From positions 80,014 to 144,013 of the forward strand of contig NZ_JAGMUL010000092.1 in the NCBI RefSeq assembly GCF_019049285.1: 64,000 nucleotides of DNA, read 5' to 3'. The translations under genes were made by a program, and so were the position numbers. Below the pieces are notes generated by a model. That model worked only from the letters and a program-made list of their open reading frames with translations, was not told where the DNA came from and did not search any database. Below are positions 43,413-51,760 of this stretch, piece after piece; position 1 is the first letter of the stretch; every line of letters starts with the position of its first letter. The DNA comes from Streptomyces sp. AC550_RSS872. GTDB taxonomy: Bacteria; Actinomycetota; Actinomycetes; Streptomycetales; Streptomycetaceae.

Positions 43413-43598
43413 TCAGAGGCTGGGGTCGGTGAGGTAGAGGCCGCAGGCGCAGCCGAGGGCGTCTTCGGGGGTGCCGGCGAAACCGCTGGTGGGCAGGATG
43501 GCGTCTTGGCACTCATCGGTGCCCGCGAAACGGAGGGCGAAGCCCCAGGTACTGGCGGATCCGCCGTGGCGTAGACGCATCTGCTCGCCGTCATTCAA
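43413..43598 (-). CDS. Small hypothetical protein, possibly a fragment
   Basis: A 61-residue ORF: RLRHGGSASTWGFALRFAGT, then LPTSGFAGTPEDALGCACGL. It resembles a class of short actinomycete orphan proteins found near mobile elements, but I cannot name the family. It lies 42 bases downstream of the DUF3291 gene stop on the same strand. Confidence 0.4.
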   Translation of the reverse strand: MNDGEQMRLRHGGSASTWGFALRFAGTDECQDAILPTSGFAGTPEDALGCACGLYLTDPSL

Positions 43599-43640
43599 CC
43601 GAGGCGTTTGACAGCGAAACCAGTCGTTCAGGTTTCCTGG

Positions 43641-44198
43641 TCAGCGAACCTGGTCGCTCTTCGGCCCGATGCCTTTGATCCTGGTCGGAGTTCCCTCCGG
43701 GGCGAACGAGTGGTGGAAGGTGAATGCGTGCGGCGCGGAGCCGTGGTCATGGAGGTGTTCCAGCCTGGAAACCCCGTCCTGCCAGGTAGGTATCACGCCG
43801 TCGAAGACCCACCAGAACACGTAATTCGGGTGCTCTGTCCTGTCGAACCAGTCGTAGCGCCTGTTCAGCGCCTCACGGTGCAGACCGGTGTAGACGGCGT
43901 CGAAGGCGGAGCGCAGGTCGGTCCAGAGTGAGAGGGTCGCGGCCAGTGCGGTGGTTTCCACCGTACGGCCCTTGCCGTACCAAGTCGGTACGACGAACTC
44001 TCCCCATGCACCCCAGTCCGCCTCGAAGAGCATGCCCCGGTCACCGTCTGCCGCTTCAGCACGCGCGAGGCACCCGGGGTGCTGACTGATCCTCCGGTAC
44101 ACGGCCTCACCCCTGTCGTAGAACTCGCGCATGAGAGGTGCGGGATCGGCGAGAGGTGACTTCAGGACGCCGAATGTGTACAGCGCAAGATGGGACAT
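43641..44198 (-). CDS. DUF3291 domain protein
   Basis: A 185-residue protein with a ferredoxin-like alpha/beta barrel pattern of DUF3291: an N-terminal LALYTFGVLKSP, then FEADWGAWGEFVVPTWY, WTDLRSAFDAVYTGLHREAL, and HPNYVFWWVFDGVIPTWQDG. Relatives include small monooxygenase-like proteins, but no catalytic role is established. The ATG at 44198 follows a GGGAGAGA ribosome site. It stands between IS remnants as an intact cargo gene. Confidence 0.75.
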   Translation of the reverse strand: MSHLALYTFGVLKSPLADPAPLMREFYDRGEAVYRRISQHPGCLARAEAADGDRGMLFEADWGAWGEFVVPTWYGKGRTVETTALAATLSLWTDLRSAFDAVYTGLHREALNRRYDWFDRTEHPNYVFWWVFDGVIPTWQDGVSRLEHLHDHGSAPHAFTFHHSFAPEGTPTRIKGIGPKSDQVR

Positions 44199-44514
44199 GC
44201 GTCTCTCCCTGGTTGGGGGTGCCTGGTGTGGACCCGGTTCGGTGGCTTACGCCTGGGGGCGAGGATGGGGCGTGACCGACTCATCCCGTCGCGGGTGGCT
44301 CAGCCTGAGGGAACTCCTGGGCGACCGTGGGCGATCGCCGAAGACCAGGTGAAGGTAGATGCCTCTGCGGGCCATGTCGAAGTTGCGTTTTCCCTGTCCA
44401 AGTGCCCTCTTGCATCTGTCATCGCGGGGCTGGGGCGGTGACGGGCGGGGCAGGCCGCGGGGTACCAGTGATCCACTTCGGCCGATCGGTTCGCCCACCA
44501 CGCAGATGGCCTAC

Positions 44515-44740
44515 GGCCACAAGACCGAGCACGGCTGCGGAAGCGTGCACAGGTGGTGCTGCACGCCGCGCATGGACGCTCCAACGCATGCATCGCCCGG
44601 GACGCGGGGATGCGTTTGGATACCGTGTGCGGCTGGCGTGTCCAGTTCGCCCGGGCGGGCCCGCCCGGGCTCAGAGACCGTCAACGCTGCGGCGGTCCCT
44701 CCTCGTTCACCCCGTTGCAGGCCACCGAGGAGGCGGGCGT
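44515..44740 (+). pseudogene. IS630-family transposase, N-terminal HTH remnant
   Basis: Codons VVLHAAHGRSNACIARDAG, then DTVCGWRVQFARAGPPGLRD and SSFTPLQATE match the N-terminal helix-turn-helix of IS630-type transposases. Sequence similarity ends near 44740 and no DDE domain follows in frame. Confidence 0.65.
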
Positions 44741-45780
44741 TGGAGGCCGTGCACGTCGATGCCGAAGCGGGCGCCGTGGTCGATGGCGGTGGTGCGCAGT
44801 CTGCGTCCACCCAGGCCGCGATGCAGAAGCAGTTGTTCTTCTCGAAGATTATTGGCCTGCTGAACCCGTCTTCGATGGCTGCCTGGACAGTGTCGCGGCA
44901 AGGGCGACGGCACGTCACCCCGCGTTCCAGGCGGGCGTGCCCGTCGCATAACGCCGGGAGGACAGGGATCCTCTCGCATGGGTGGCACGAGGGAAGGAAG
45001 GCACTCCGCGGCGGCCAAGAGCCGTTCGCTGTCGATACCCATGCGGCTGGCCGGTGCTTTAAGGAACCAGTGGGCCACAGACCATCCCGCCCTGCTGAGC
45101 GGACACCCGCCAAGAACTCGCACTTGAGGATACGCCGCGGTTCTCCGATGTCGATTTATGCGGAACCAGCCGGGGGTGGGGAACTTGGTTTAGATGCTGG
45201 TACCCCGGATGGAGAGGTGGGCGTCCTTCGGGTCGTCGGACCCAATTGTCCAAATGAGATGGCCTGCTAGCCGATCAGGCCCGCGTCCCCAGCAACCTGC
45301 GAGCGTATTGCCAGTCGTAGCACACGCATCCAGGCAGCGCATGCCGTCAGATTCCCGTGAGACTCCCCCCCCGTCCCAGCCGTACGGGAGTGGCTGACTA
45401 GCTGGTCAGAGCGGGTTGACGACTGACAGGCAACCGCTCCAAGGCCGATCAGGATCCACGACTTGGCACCGCAGGCCACTGGCTACCGCTGCAAGCACGC
45501 CACCGAATGGATCGCCGTCAAGACACGGTGCCAACTGACTTTCGACCCGGCCGAACAGACCGCGCTCCCGACGCCCTGGCCGACTGCCTGACGCCGTCAT
45601 CGAGTTCACCCTCGCCGGCTGGGCATCACTTTGGCCCGTCACCCAGGAGTGCAAGGGCGGGCCATTCATGAGGAATGTGGCGAAGGCAGAAGCGATGAGC
45701 AGGTAGGCCATCTGAGTGGATCCGCGACCGCGGCTGAAATGGGTTTTCGTGACCGGGTATTCGTTTGGACGTTGATATTT
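44741..45780. other. Decayed DNA, no supported gene
   Basis: About 1 kb of short ORFs without recognisable motifs. A minus-strand stretch at 44740-44990 (LREEQLLLHRGLGGRRLRTT in translation) may be transposase debris. A plus-strand stretch near 45470-45600 (CKHATEWIAVKTRCQLTFD) also looks like a fragment of an unidentified gene. The right end becomes AT-rich toward the 45824 gene and probably holds its promoter. Confidence 0.4.
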
Positions 45781-45799
45781 AGCATTAACTGAAAATGCT
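45781..45799 (+). promoter_or_regulatory. Inverted repeat AGCATT-N7-AATGCT before the 45824 gene
   Basis: A 6-bp dyad in an AT-rich island 25 bases before the start codon. It overlaps the likely transcription start and could be a repressor site. Short dyads arise by chance, so this is tentative. Confidence 0.35.
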
Positions 45800-45823
45800 C
45801 ATCTTTTTGGGAGCGGAGTGGCC

Positions 45824-47470
45824 ATGCCCGACCACACGCAGCTGCGGCGTGCGACCGCCTGGACGAGAGCGACTGCCCTCGAGGAGGTCAGCGCCACGGG
45901 TGGCTTGGATGAGACATTCGGCCACCCCCCGTTGGACCAGGGCCTCGCCGACGACGGCTGCGGACCCGGCTCCACCGCGCTGGAACGGGGGCGGCTGTAC
46001 CGCAGGATCAGCGGTAGGGATGACCGGGCGCGGCCCGTCAGCGAGGAGGAACTGACATCGCTGGGTGACCCGATGGCAGTGGAGTTCTTCCGCGTCGGCG
46101 TATTTCCCACCACCGTGCAGGACCTGCTGTCCCGACTCCCCGCGACGGCGGCCGCCTCACGGAAGGTGTATCTGGTCAGCGAGGCCGGGCAGATCCCGCC
46201 GGATGCCATCGGCGAGCGCGACATGCGGTTCGCGGTCACCGCTGCCGTAGCAGGTAGTCAGGTTGACCTTCTGGTCAGCACCCAGGCTGGTGGCGACCCC
46301 CAGGCGGGATTCCTTCAGGTCGCAGGATGGGATCCCCAAGCGAGGGTCTTCAACTTCTACGCTCGGTTCGAATCCAGCTGGGTCTGGGCGGGCAACTCCT
46401 GGGACGCACTGGAACCCGACTCGCGCGGCAAGGGCTGCTTCGACAGCCACGTCAACGGCAGCGCCGTGATGAAAGAGCTGAGGATTCCCTGGATCAACTG
46501 GCAGTCCGAGCGGGCCACGATCCGGCTCGCCGAGGATGACCCGCTGCACGATGACCAGCTGTTCCAGCAGGTCATCGGGGCCCAGCAACTGGAACTGACC
46601 GTCAGATCCCTCATCACCCGGTGGACGGCGGCGCGCCTAGCCGCTGTCACCGCGAGCGGCCTCGTGGACCACCCCGACCGGCTGCTGCGCCATCTCTTCA
46701 CCAGCACCACGGTCAATCTCGCCAGCACCGACAGACAGAGCAGCAGCATCACGGCGGACAGTCCCGACCTCACGCTGCCCACGGGTTTCTGGCTGAACCA
46801 GGATGCCCTGTTCGACGACCTTCGCCTGTCCACGCAGGCCGCCCCGCCCAGGGTGCCGGCCGCCCGATACCTCGCCAGCCTGACCCGGTTCGGCTTCCGG
46901 CTGGAGGAGAAGTTCAGCGGGTTCTCGCAACCAGGCGACACGTTTTTCGCCTTCGTGGTGCCCGAGGCAGCTCACGAGGACAACGAGGTGGTTCGGCAGA
47001 TGGTCCGCCACGGGCTTGTCCCGGCGAAGTTCGCGGCCTGTGTGCTGATGGTGGACTTTCCCAGCCCCGTCTTCAGCCCTGCCCGAAGCCGCCTCATGCG
47101 GTACGTGCCGACCACGCCGACCAAGGCGGTGGAGTTGTGCGACAAAGTCGCACAAGCCATCTTGGACGCCGCGGGCGCCCTGCCCGCGGACAGCCCCGAA
47201 GGCCGCTTCGCCGAGCAGTGGCAGGTACCCGACGACGCCTGGCGGACAGTGTTCGGACAACGCGTGGACGCGTACCTGCGCGGGGTCACCGAGCGCATCC
47301 GCACCGAAACCGGCTTCGATGACTTTGTCCGCCTGGCCGAGTCGCGCCGTCGGCACTTCCGCCGCATGAAGCTCAACGAGTTCGAACTCACCCTGCCGGT
47401 CACCAATATTCGCCCTGACGCCCCGCCGCTGGCGATGCGTGAGGACGCCACCGTCGCGGAGCTGACCTGA
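45824..47470 (+). CDS. Unrecognised 548-residue protein
   Basis: From the ATG at 45824 (GTG at 45818 is an alternative), preceded by GGGAGCGG. The first 160 residues include EFFRVGVFPTTVQDLLSRL. A middle section has strand-rich FNFYARFESSWVWAGNSWDA with a Trp-rich face. The remainder is helical, with LTRFGFRLEEKFSGFSQPGD and ADSPEGRFAEQWQVPDDAWR. I see no signal peptide, TM helix, nucleotide-binding loop or known catalytic motif. It is followed 96 bases later by another unknown gene in the same direction, suggesting one operon. Function unknown. Confidence 0.75.
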   Translation: MPDHTQLRRATAWTRATALEEVSATGGLDETFGHPPLDQGLADDGCGPGSTALERGRLYRRISGRDDRARPVSEEELTSLGDPMAVEFFRVGVFPTTVQDLLSRLPATAAASRKVYLVSEAGQIPPDAIGERDMRFAVTAAVAGSQVDLLVSTQAGGDPQAGFLQVAGWDPQARVFNFYARFESSWVWAGNSWDALEPDSRGKGCFDSHVNGSAVMKELRIPWINWQSERATIRLAEDDPLHDDQLFQQVIGAQQLELTVRSLITRWTAARLAAVTASGLVDHPDRLLRHLFTSTTVNLASTDRQSSSITADSPDLTLPTGFWLNQDALFDDLRLSTQAAPPRVPAARYLASLTRFGFRLEEKFSGFSQPGDTFFAFVVPEAAHEDNEVVRQMVRHGLVPAKFAACVLMVDFPSPVFSPARSRLMRYVPTTPTKAVELCDKVAQAILDAAGALPADSPEGRFAEQWQVPDDAWRTVFGQRVDAYLRGVTERIRTETGFDDFVRLAESRRRHFRRMKLNEFELTLPVTNIRPDAPPLAMREDATVAELT

Positions 47471-47566
47471 CGCTGCCACTCACCGGTCCCGGTGTCCCCG
47501 GCATCACCTTCGGCGGCCCTGCCGCCCACTTGGTTCCCGCTCGCCCTCGCATACAAGGAGAACGCC

Positions 47567-48715
47567 ATGGCCGAACTGGAAGCCTACGGCCCCCCAGGCA
47601 ACCTCGACGATCTGGACGACTTCGGCCGCAAGGCCTGGAACACGTTCATCTCCGACACGGTCGACGAGGCCATTCAAGGCCCCGATCCGGACCAGGTACT
47701 GAACGACAGCCCAAGACCGCAGTTCTACAACCTGACCACCACGGACACGGCCCCGGACCTCCAGCACGCCCCCATTCGATGGACTGCGTTCCCCCGCATC
47801 ATCAAGATCACCTCCATTTCCGACCTCCAGCGATGGCAGCGCGCCGACGCCAGCCGTGACGTCCAGGACGAGTACTGCGAGTGGAGCGTCTCCCGCGACG
47901 ACTCAGGAAAGATCAACGAGGTCACGTTCACCTGTGAAGGCCCCGAGTACTGGGAGATCCTGGCGCAGACCAACCCGGACAAGACACTTGAGCTCTACCA
48001 ACGGTTCATCAGTCCGGACGTACGCAAGGAGGATCTGTTCTCGCCCAGCGGTCGATACCAGCCGCGCAACAAGTGGAACAACTCCACGAGCCATGGCGCC
48101 ATGCACTTGATTCAGCCGAACAACACCTTGGGCGCGGAAATCGAACTGGCTGCGGCGGCCACCATCCGGCGCGTGATCAACGGCGAGGAACTGACCACCG
48201 AGCAGGAGCTGATCGCCTGCAGCAAGTACGGTGCCGCGGAGCGCAACAGCGATCCGCACATCGGCGCGGGAGTCAACGCCCTGGCCCGCCAGAAGGCCGA
48301 CATCACCCTCGCCGACCCAGTGGGCCTGTACTTCGACGACCTGTCCACGGACGGCTGGGAGACCCCGGACGGCTCCGATCCCAAGGAATACTGGACGTAC
48401 TTGAGAGGCGACTCGGAGCACCGTGTCCGCGCGGTCTACGCGGTGCCCGCGGACAAGGGCTTTGCCGTCGGGGACATCACCATCGGCGGAAGGCCCATCG
48501 AGTTCGGATCGCAGATCGCGGACTTCATCACGATCAGGCTCACCGGCGTCGCCTGCCGGTTCGGCGAGTCCACGGCCCAGCCGCAGACCGCCTGTAAGGA
48601 GTTCCCGGCGGTCGAATTGCGAGAAGAGCGCTTCAACGCAGCCGCATTCTCCGCCTCCGGCCACTTCCTGGATCCCCGCCCCACGCTCTCCCACCGCTCT
48701 TCCCGCGTCACCTGA
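47567..48715 (+). CDS. Unrecognised 382-residue protein
   Basis: Starts at the ATG at 47567 after a strong AAGGAG. Conserved-looking stretches are WTAFPRIIKITSISDLQRWQ, DEYCEWSVSRDDSGKINEVT, EGPEYWEILAQTNPDKTLEL, and NSTSHGAMHLIQPNNTLGAE. The last, with His and Asn residues in a compact strand-turn, could be an active or metal site. It has no signal peptide or TM segment. Neighbours up- and downstream encode oxidative enzymes, so a role with redox chemistry is possible but not shown. I do not recognise the family. Confidence 0.75.
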   Translation: MAELEAYGPPGNLDDLDDFGRKAWNTFISDTVDEAIQGPDPDQVLNDSPRPQFYNLTTTDTAPDLQHAPIRWTAFPRIIKITSISDLQRWQRADASRDVQDEYCEWSVSRDDSGKINEVTFTCEGPEYWEILAQTNPDKTLELYQRFISPDVRKEDLFSPSGRYQPRNKWNNSTSHGAMHLIQPNNTLGAEIELAAAATIRRVINGEELTTEQELIACSKYGAAERNSDPHIGAGVNALARQKADITLADPVGLYFDDLSTDGWETPDGSDPKEYWTYLRGDSEHRVRAVYAVPADKGFAVGDITIGGRPIEFGSQIADFITIRLTGVACRFGESTAQPQTACKEFPAVELREERFNAAAFSASGHFLDPRPTLSHRSSRVT

Positions 48716-49526
48716 CACGTTCCATCGCGGAGCGCGTCGCGCTTCACCAGGCCCGGTACGGCGAACACGGATCTTGCGGTGTGCCCTGTGGGGGTCGGCC
48801 CCGGCTTGGGGCCTGCGGCGAGTGTGGGGCGACGGCGACGCCGACAACCGGGCCGACTTGGGCGGCCGCGGAGGCTGTGGCGAGTCGGAACGGCGTCGGC
48901 GACGATGTTCCGGTCGGTCAGGGTGAGCGACGTCATCCCGCGCTCCGCGGCACGCTGAACGAGGAAGCCGGGCAGGGAAGCTCCGTAGCGGGCCCAATAG
49001 CACCGGCCTCGCCGACCGGCTCCCCTCACCTCCGTTCTTCTGCCGAACACCGGTACCCGCACATCCTCGCTGTCTTCGACGCGGCGACCGGCCCCTGCGG
49101 GCCAAGGACCTCCATCAGGCCCTCGGTCACGAAGTGCTGCCGGAGAAGGTCAAAGGCACCGGGCCAAGCAGAAGCTCCTGGTCAAACTCGGCATCTTCAC
49201 CGAAGCCGACACCAGTAACTTCGCCAAGCAGCAGTAGCCGTTACTCAGACTCCCCAGGCCGTAGTGGACGCCTTCACTCACGACCTGCTCCGGCACAGAC
49301 CCCACCGTTAACAAACCACCGGTGGCAGCGCGCGTCGGCTCGGCCGGACCAGATCGCCTCGGGAGCGGACCACCCGAGCGGACCATCCGTGGCGACGTCA
49401 CTTCGCGTTGCCGGTCCGAGGGCCGAGCGGGTGGTTCTCGCGGGTGGCTTGGGTCGAGACGCGTCCGGCAGGGACAACTACCTGGGTGAGCTGCGCCGCC
49501 CCGCAGTCCCTTTCAGGGAGGACACC
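48716..49526. other. Intergenic region with a transposase-associated remnant
   Basis: About 800 bases without an intact gene. At 49085-49237 on the plus strand, codons RPLRAKDLHQALGHEVLPEK and, one frame over, LLVKLGIFTEADTSNFAKQQ before a stop, look like the C-terminus of a transposase-associated protein common in Streptomyces. GGGAGG at 49517-49522 is the ribosome site of the next gene. Confidence 0.5.
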
Positions 49527-49826
49527 ATGTCAGGAAAGCGTGTTGCCCGAATTCGTTCCGCGGCGGTTCTCGGGCTGGCCGGCATCCGGCTCTTCAACGG
49601 GGCCGCCGGCCTGCTCGGCCTCGACCTGCTGACCAGCCGCGACGAGCGCCTCACGCAGGACCTGCGGGAGGGTGTGCTCATCCATGGCAGCGACACGGTG
49701 ACTGCGGCAATGCTCGGGCTCCGCGGCCATCTGGCACCCCGCACCGCTGCCCCGACCACCCTGATCTCCGCTGTCAACACCGCGCTGGCCGTCAGTGCTC
49801 TGACCGGCGGCCAGGAGAAGACGTGA
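49527..49826 (+). CDS. Small hydrophobic protein of the oxidation cassette
   Basis: A 99-residue protein: a basic N-terminus (SGKRVARIRSAAVLGLAG), then amphipathic or hydrophobic segments (IRLFNGAAGLLGLDLL; TTLISAVNTALAVSALTGG). It may be peripheral or single-span at the membrane. Its stop overlaps the GTG of the GMC gene (GTGA), so it is translationally coupled. No family is recognised; it may be an accessory subunit, like the small Tat-linked partners of some GMC dehydrogenases. Confidence 0.65.
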   Translation: MSGKRVARIRSAAVLGLAGIRLFNGAAGLLGLDLLTSRDERLTQDLREGVLIHGSDTVTAAMLGLRGHLAPRTAAPTTLISAVNTALAVSALTGGQEKT

Positions 49827-51760
49827 CAGCGACCGCCGCAGAGGGGTTCGACTACGTCGTGGTGGGGGCGGGGGCCGGCGGCGGGCCGCTCGCCGCCCGC
49901 CTCGCCGAAGCCGGCATGCGGGTTCTGCTCCTCGACGCAGGCGGCGAGCACACCAACGACAACTACCTGGTGCCCGCCTTCCACCCCGACGCCACCGAGG
50001 ACCCCGCACAGCGCTGGGACTACTTCGTGCGCCACTACGCGGACGAGGAACAGCACCAGCGCGACACCAAGGCCGTCCCCGGCAAGGGAATCCTCTACCC
50101 GCGGGCCGGGGCGATCGGCGGCTGCTCCGCCCACCACGCGCTGATCACCGTCTACCCGTACAACGCGGACTGGGATCGAATCGCCCGGGCGACCGGCGAT
50201 GACTCCTGGAGCAGCGCGTCCATGCGCGCCTACTTCGAGCGGCTGGAGCGCTGCGAATACCGGCCGCGCCCCAGGACACTGCCGTCCAACCGGCTGCTGG
50301 CAGCGCTGCTTCGGGCGCTGCCGTTCGTCTCCGGGCGGTACGTCAACGGGTCGCGGCACGGATTCGACGGCTGGCTGCCCACACGGCTGGCCGACCCCGG
50401 GCTGATCATCCAGGACAAGCAGCTGCTGAAGGTCGTACTGAACGCGGCGGAGGGCGAGCTCGCCGACTTCCTCGGTCGGCCGTTGTCGCCTCTGGAGGGC
50501 CTGGGCGCCCTGGTTGACCCCAATGACTGGCGCGTGCAGACCGATGCGCTCGAAGGGCTGTGGCAGATTCCCATGTCCGTCACCGCCGACGGGCGGCGCA
50601 GTGCCGTACGCGAGCAGGTCGCGGCCGTACGCGAGAAGTACCCCGACCGGCTCGTCGTACGGCCGCACGTGCTGGTGACCCGCGTCGTGCTGGACGAGAA
50701 CGACGCGGCGGTCGGGGTCGAGTACCTCGCCCGCGAGCACGCCTACCGAGCCGATCCCGCGGCCGACGGGGACCCCCACCTCGCGTCGCCGCAGCTGGTG
50801 CTGGCCCGGCGCGAGGTGATCTTGGCCGCTGGTGCCTTCAACACACCGCAGCTGCTGATGCTGTCCGGGATCGGCCCGCGCGATGAGCTGGAGCGGCATG
50901 GCATCACGGTGCGCGTCGACCGGCAGGGCGTCGGCCGGAACCTCCAGGACCGCTACGAGGTCGGCGTGGTCAGCCAGATGGCCCGGGAGTTCCCGATCAT
51001 CAAAGGCTGCTCCTTCCACGCGCCCGAGCCCGGCACGCCACCCGACCGCTGCTATCGCGACTGGCAGCGCGGCAAAGGGCTCTACACCACGAACGGAGCC
51101 GTTGTCGGCATCACCCGCAAGTCCCGTGCCGATCTGGACGCACCGGACCTGTTCGTCTTCGGGCTGCCCGCCGACTTCCGCAGCTATTACCCCGGCTACT
51201 CCCGGGACGGGCTGCTGCGCAAGGACCGCTTCACCTGGGCAGTCCTCAAGGCCGGGACACGGAACACAGGAGGGCGGGTGCGCCTGAGGTCGGCCGATCC
51301 CCGGGACACCCCGCAGGTGAACTTCCACTACTTCACGGAGGGCACCGACAAGACCGGCGCGGACCTCAACGCGATGGTCGACGCCGTCGAATTCGTGCGC
51401 GGCATGAACCGCCGCGCCGAAGACGTGATCAAGAAGGAGCTGTGGCCCGGCGAGGGTGTCCGCACCCGTGAGCAGATCCGCCGCTGGGTGCAGGACGAGG
51501 CGTGGGGCCACCATGCGTCCTGCACCTGCCCGATGGGGCGTCCCGACGATCCCGCCTCCGTCGTCGACAGCCGGTTCCGGGTCTGCGGCGTGCAGCGGTT
51601 GCGTGTCGTGGACGCCTCCGTCTTCCCCCGAATTCCCGGATTCTTCGTCGCCACTCCGATCTACATGATCAGCGAGAAGGCCAGTGACGTGATCCTCGCC
51701 GAAGCCCTGCCGCCCAGCGAACCAAGCACCGTCGAACCGTCCGCCAGGAGGAACCGATGA
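49823..51760 (+). CDS. GMC family FAD-dependent oxidoreductase
   Basis: A 645-residue flavoprotein of the glucose-methanol-choline family. The FAD motif is YVVVGAGAGGGPLAARLAEA at the N-terminus, the PS00624-like segment is LAAGAFNTPQLLMLSGIGP, and the catalytic His lies in WGHHASCTCPMG. A C-terminal VVDASVFPRIPGFFVATPIY completes the FAD site. GMC enzymes oxidise alcohols, including long-chain and sterol substrates. An insertion around residues 150-260 is typical of larger bacterial members. It is coupled to the small upstream protein by GTGA and to the peroxidase by ATGA. Confidence 0.88.
   Translation: MTATAAEGFDYVVVGAGAGGGPLAARLAEAGMRVLLLDAGGEHTNDNYLVPAFHPDATEDPAQRWDYFVRHYADEEQHQRDTKAVPGKGILYPRAGAIGGCSAHHALITVYPYNADWDRIARATGDDSWSSASMRAYFERLERCEYRPRPRTLPSNRLLAALLRALPFVSGRYVNGSRHGFDGWLPTRLADPGLIIQDKQLLKVVLNAAEGELADFLGRPLSPLEGLGALVDPNDWRVQTDALEGLWQIPMSVTADGRRSAVREQVAAVREKYPDRLVVRPHVLVTRVVLDENDAAVGVEYLAREHAYRADPAADGDPHLASPQLVLARREVILAAGAFNTPQLLMLSGIGPRDELERHGITVRVDRQGVGRNLQDRYEVGVVSQMAREFPIIKGCSFHAPEPGTPPDRCYRDWQRGKGLYTTNGAVVGITRKSRADLDAPDLFVFGLPADFRSYYPGYSRDGLLRKDRFTWAVLKAGTRNTGGRVRLRSADPRDTPQVNFHYFTEGTDKTGADLNAMVDAVEFVRGMNRRAEDVIKKELWPGEGVRTREQIRRWVQDEAWGHHASCTCPMGRPDDPASVVDSRFRVCGVQRLRVVDASVFPRIPGFFVATPIYMISEKASDVILAEALPPSEPSTVEPSARRNR

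Noticed and set aside
49478..51514. 678-codon minus-strand frame opposite the GMC gene
   Set aside because: Shadow frame; GMC motifs on the plus strand are unambiguous and coupled to neighbours.
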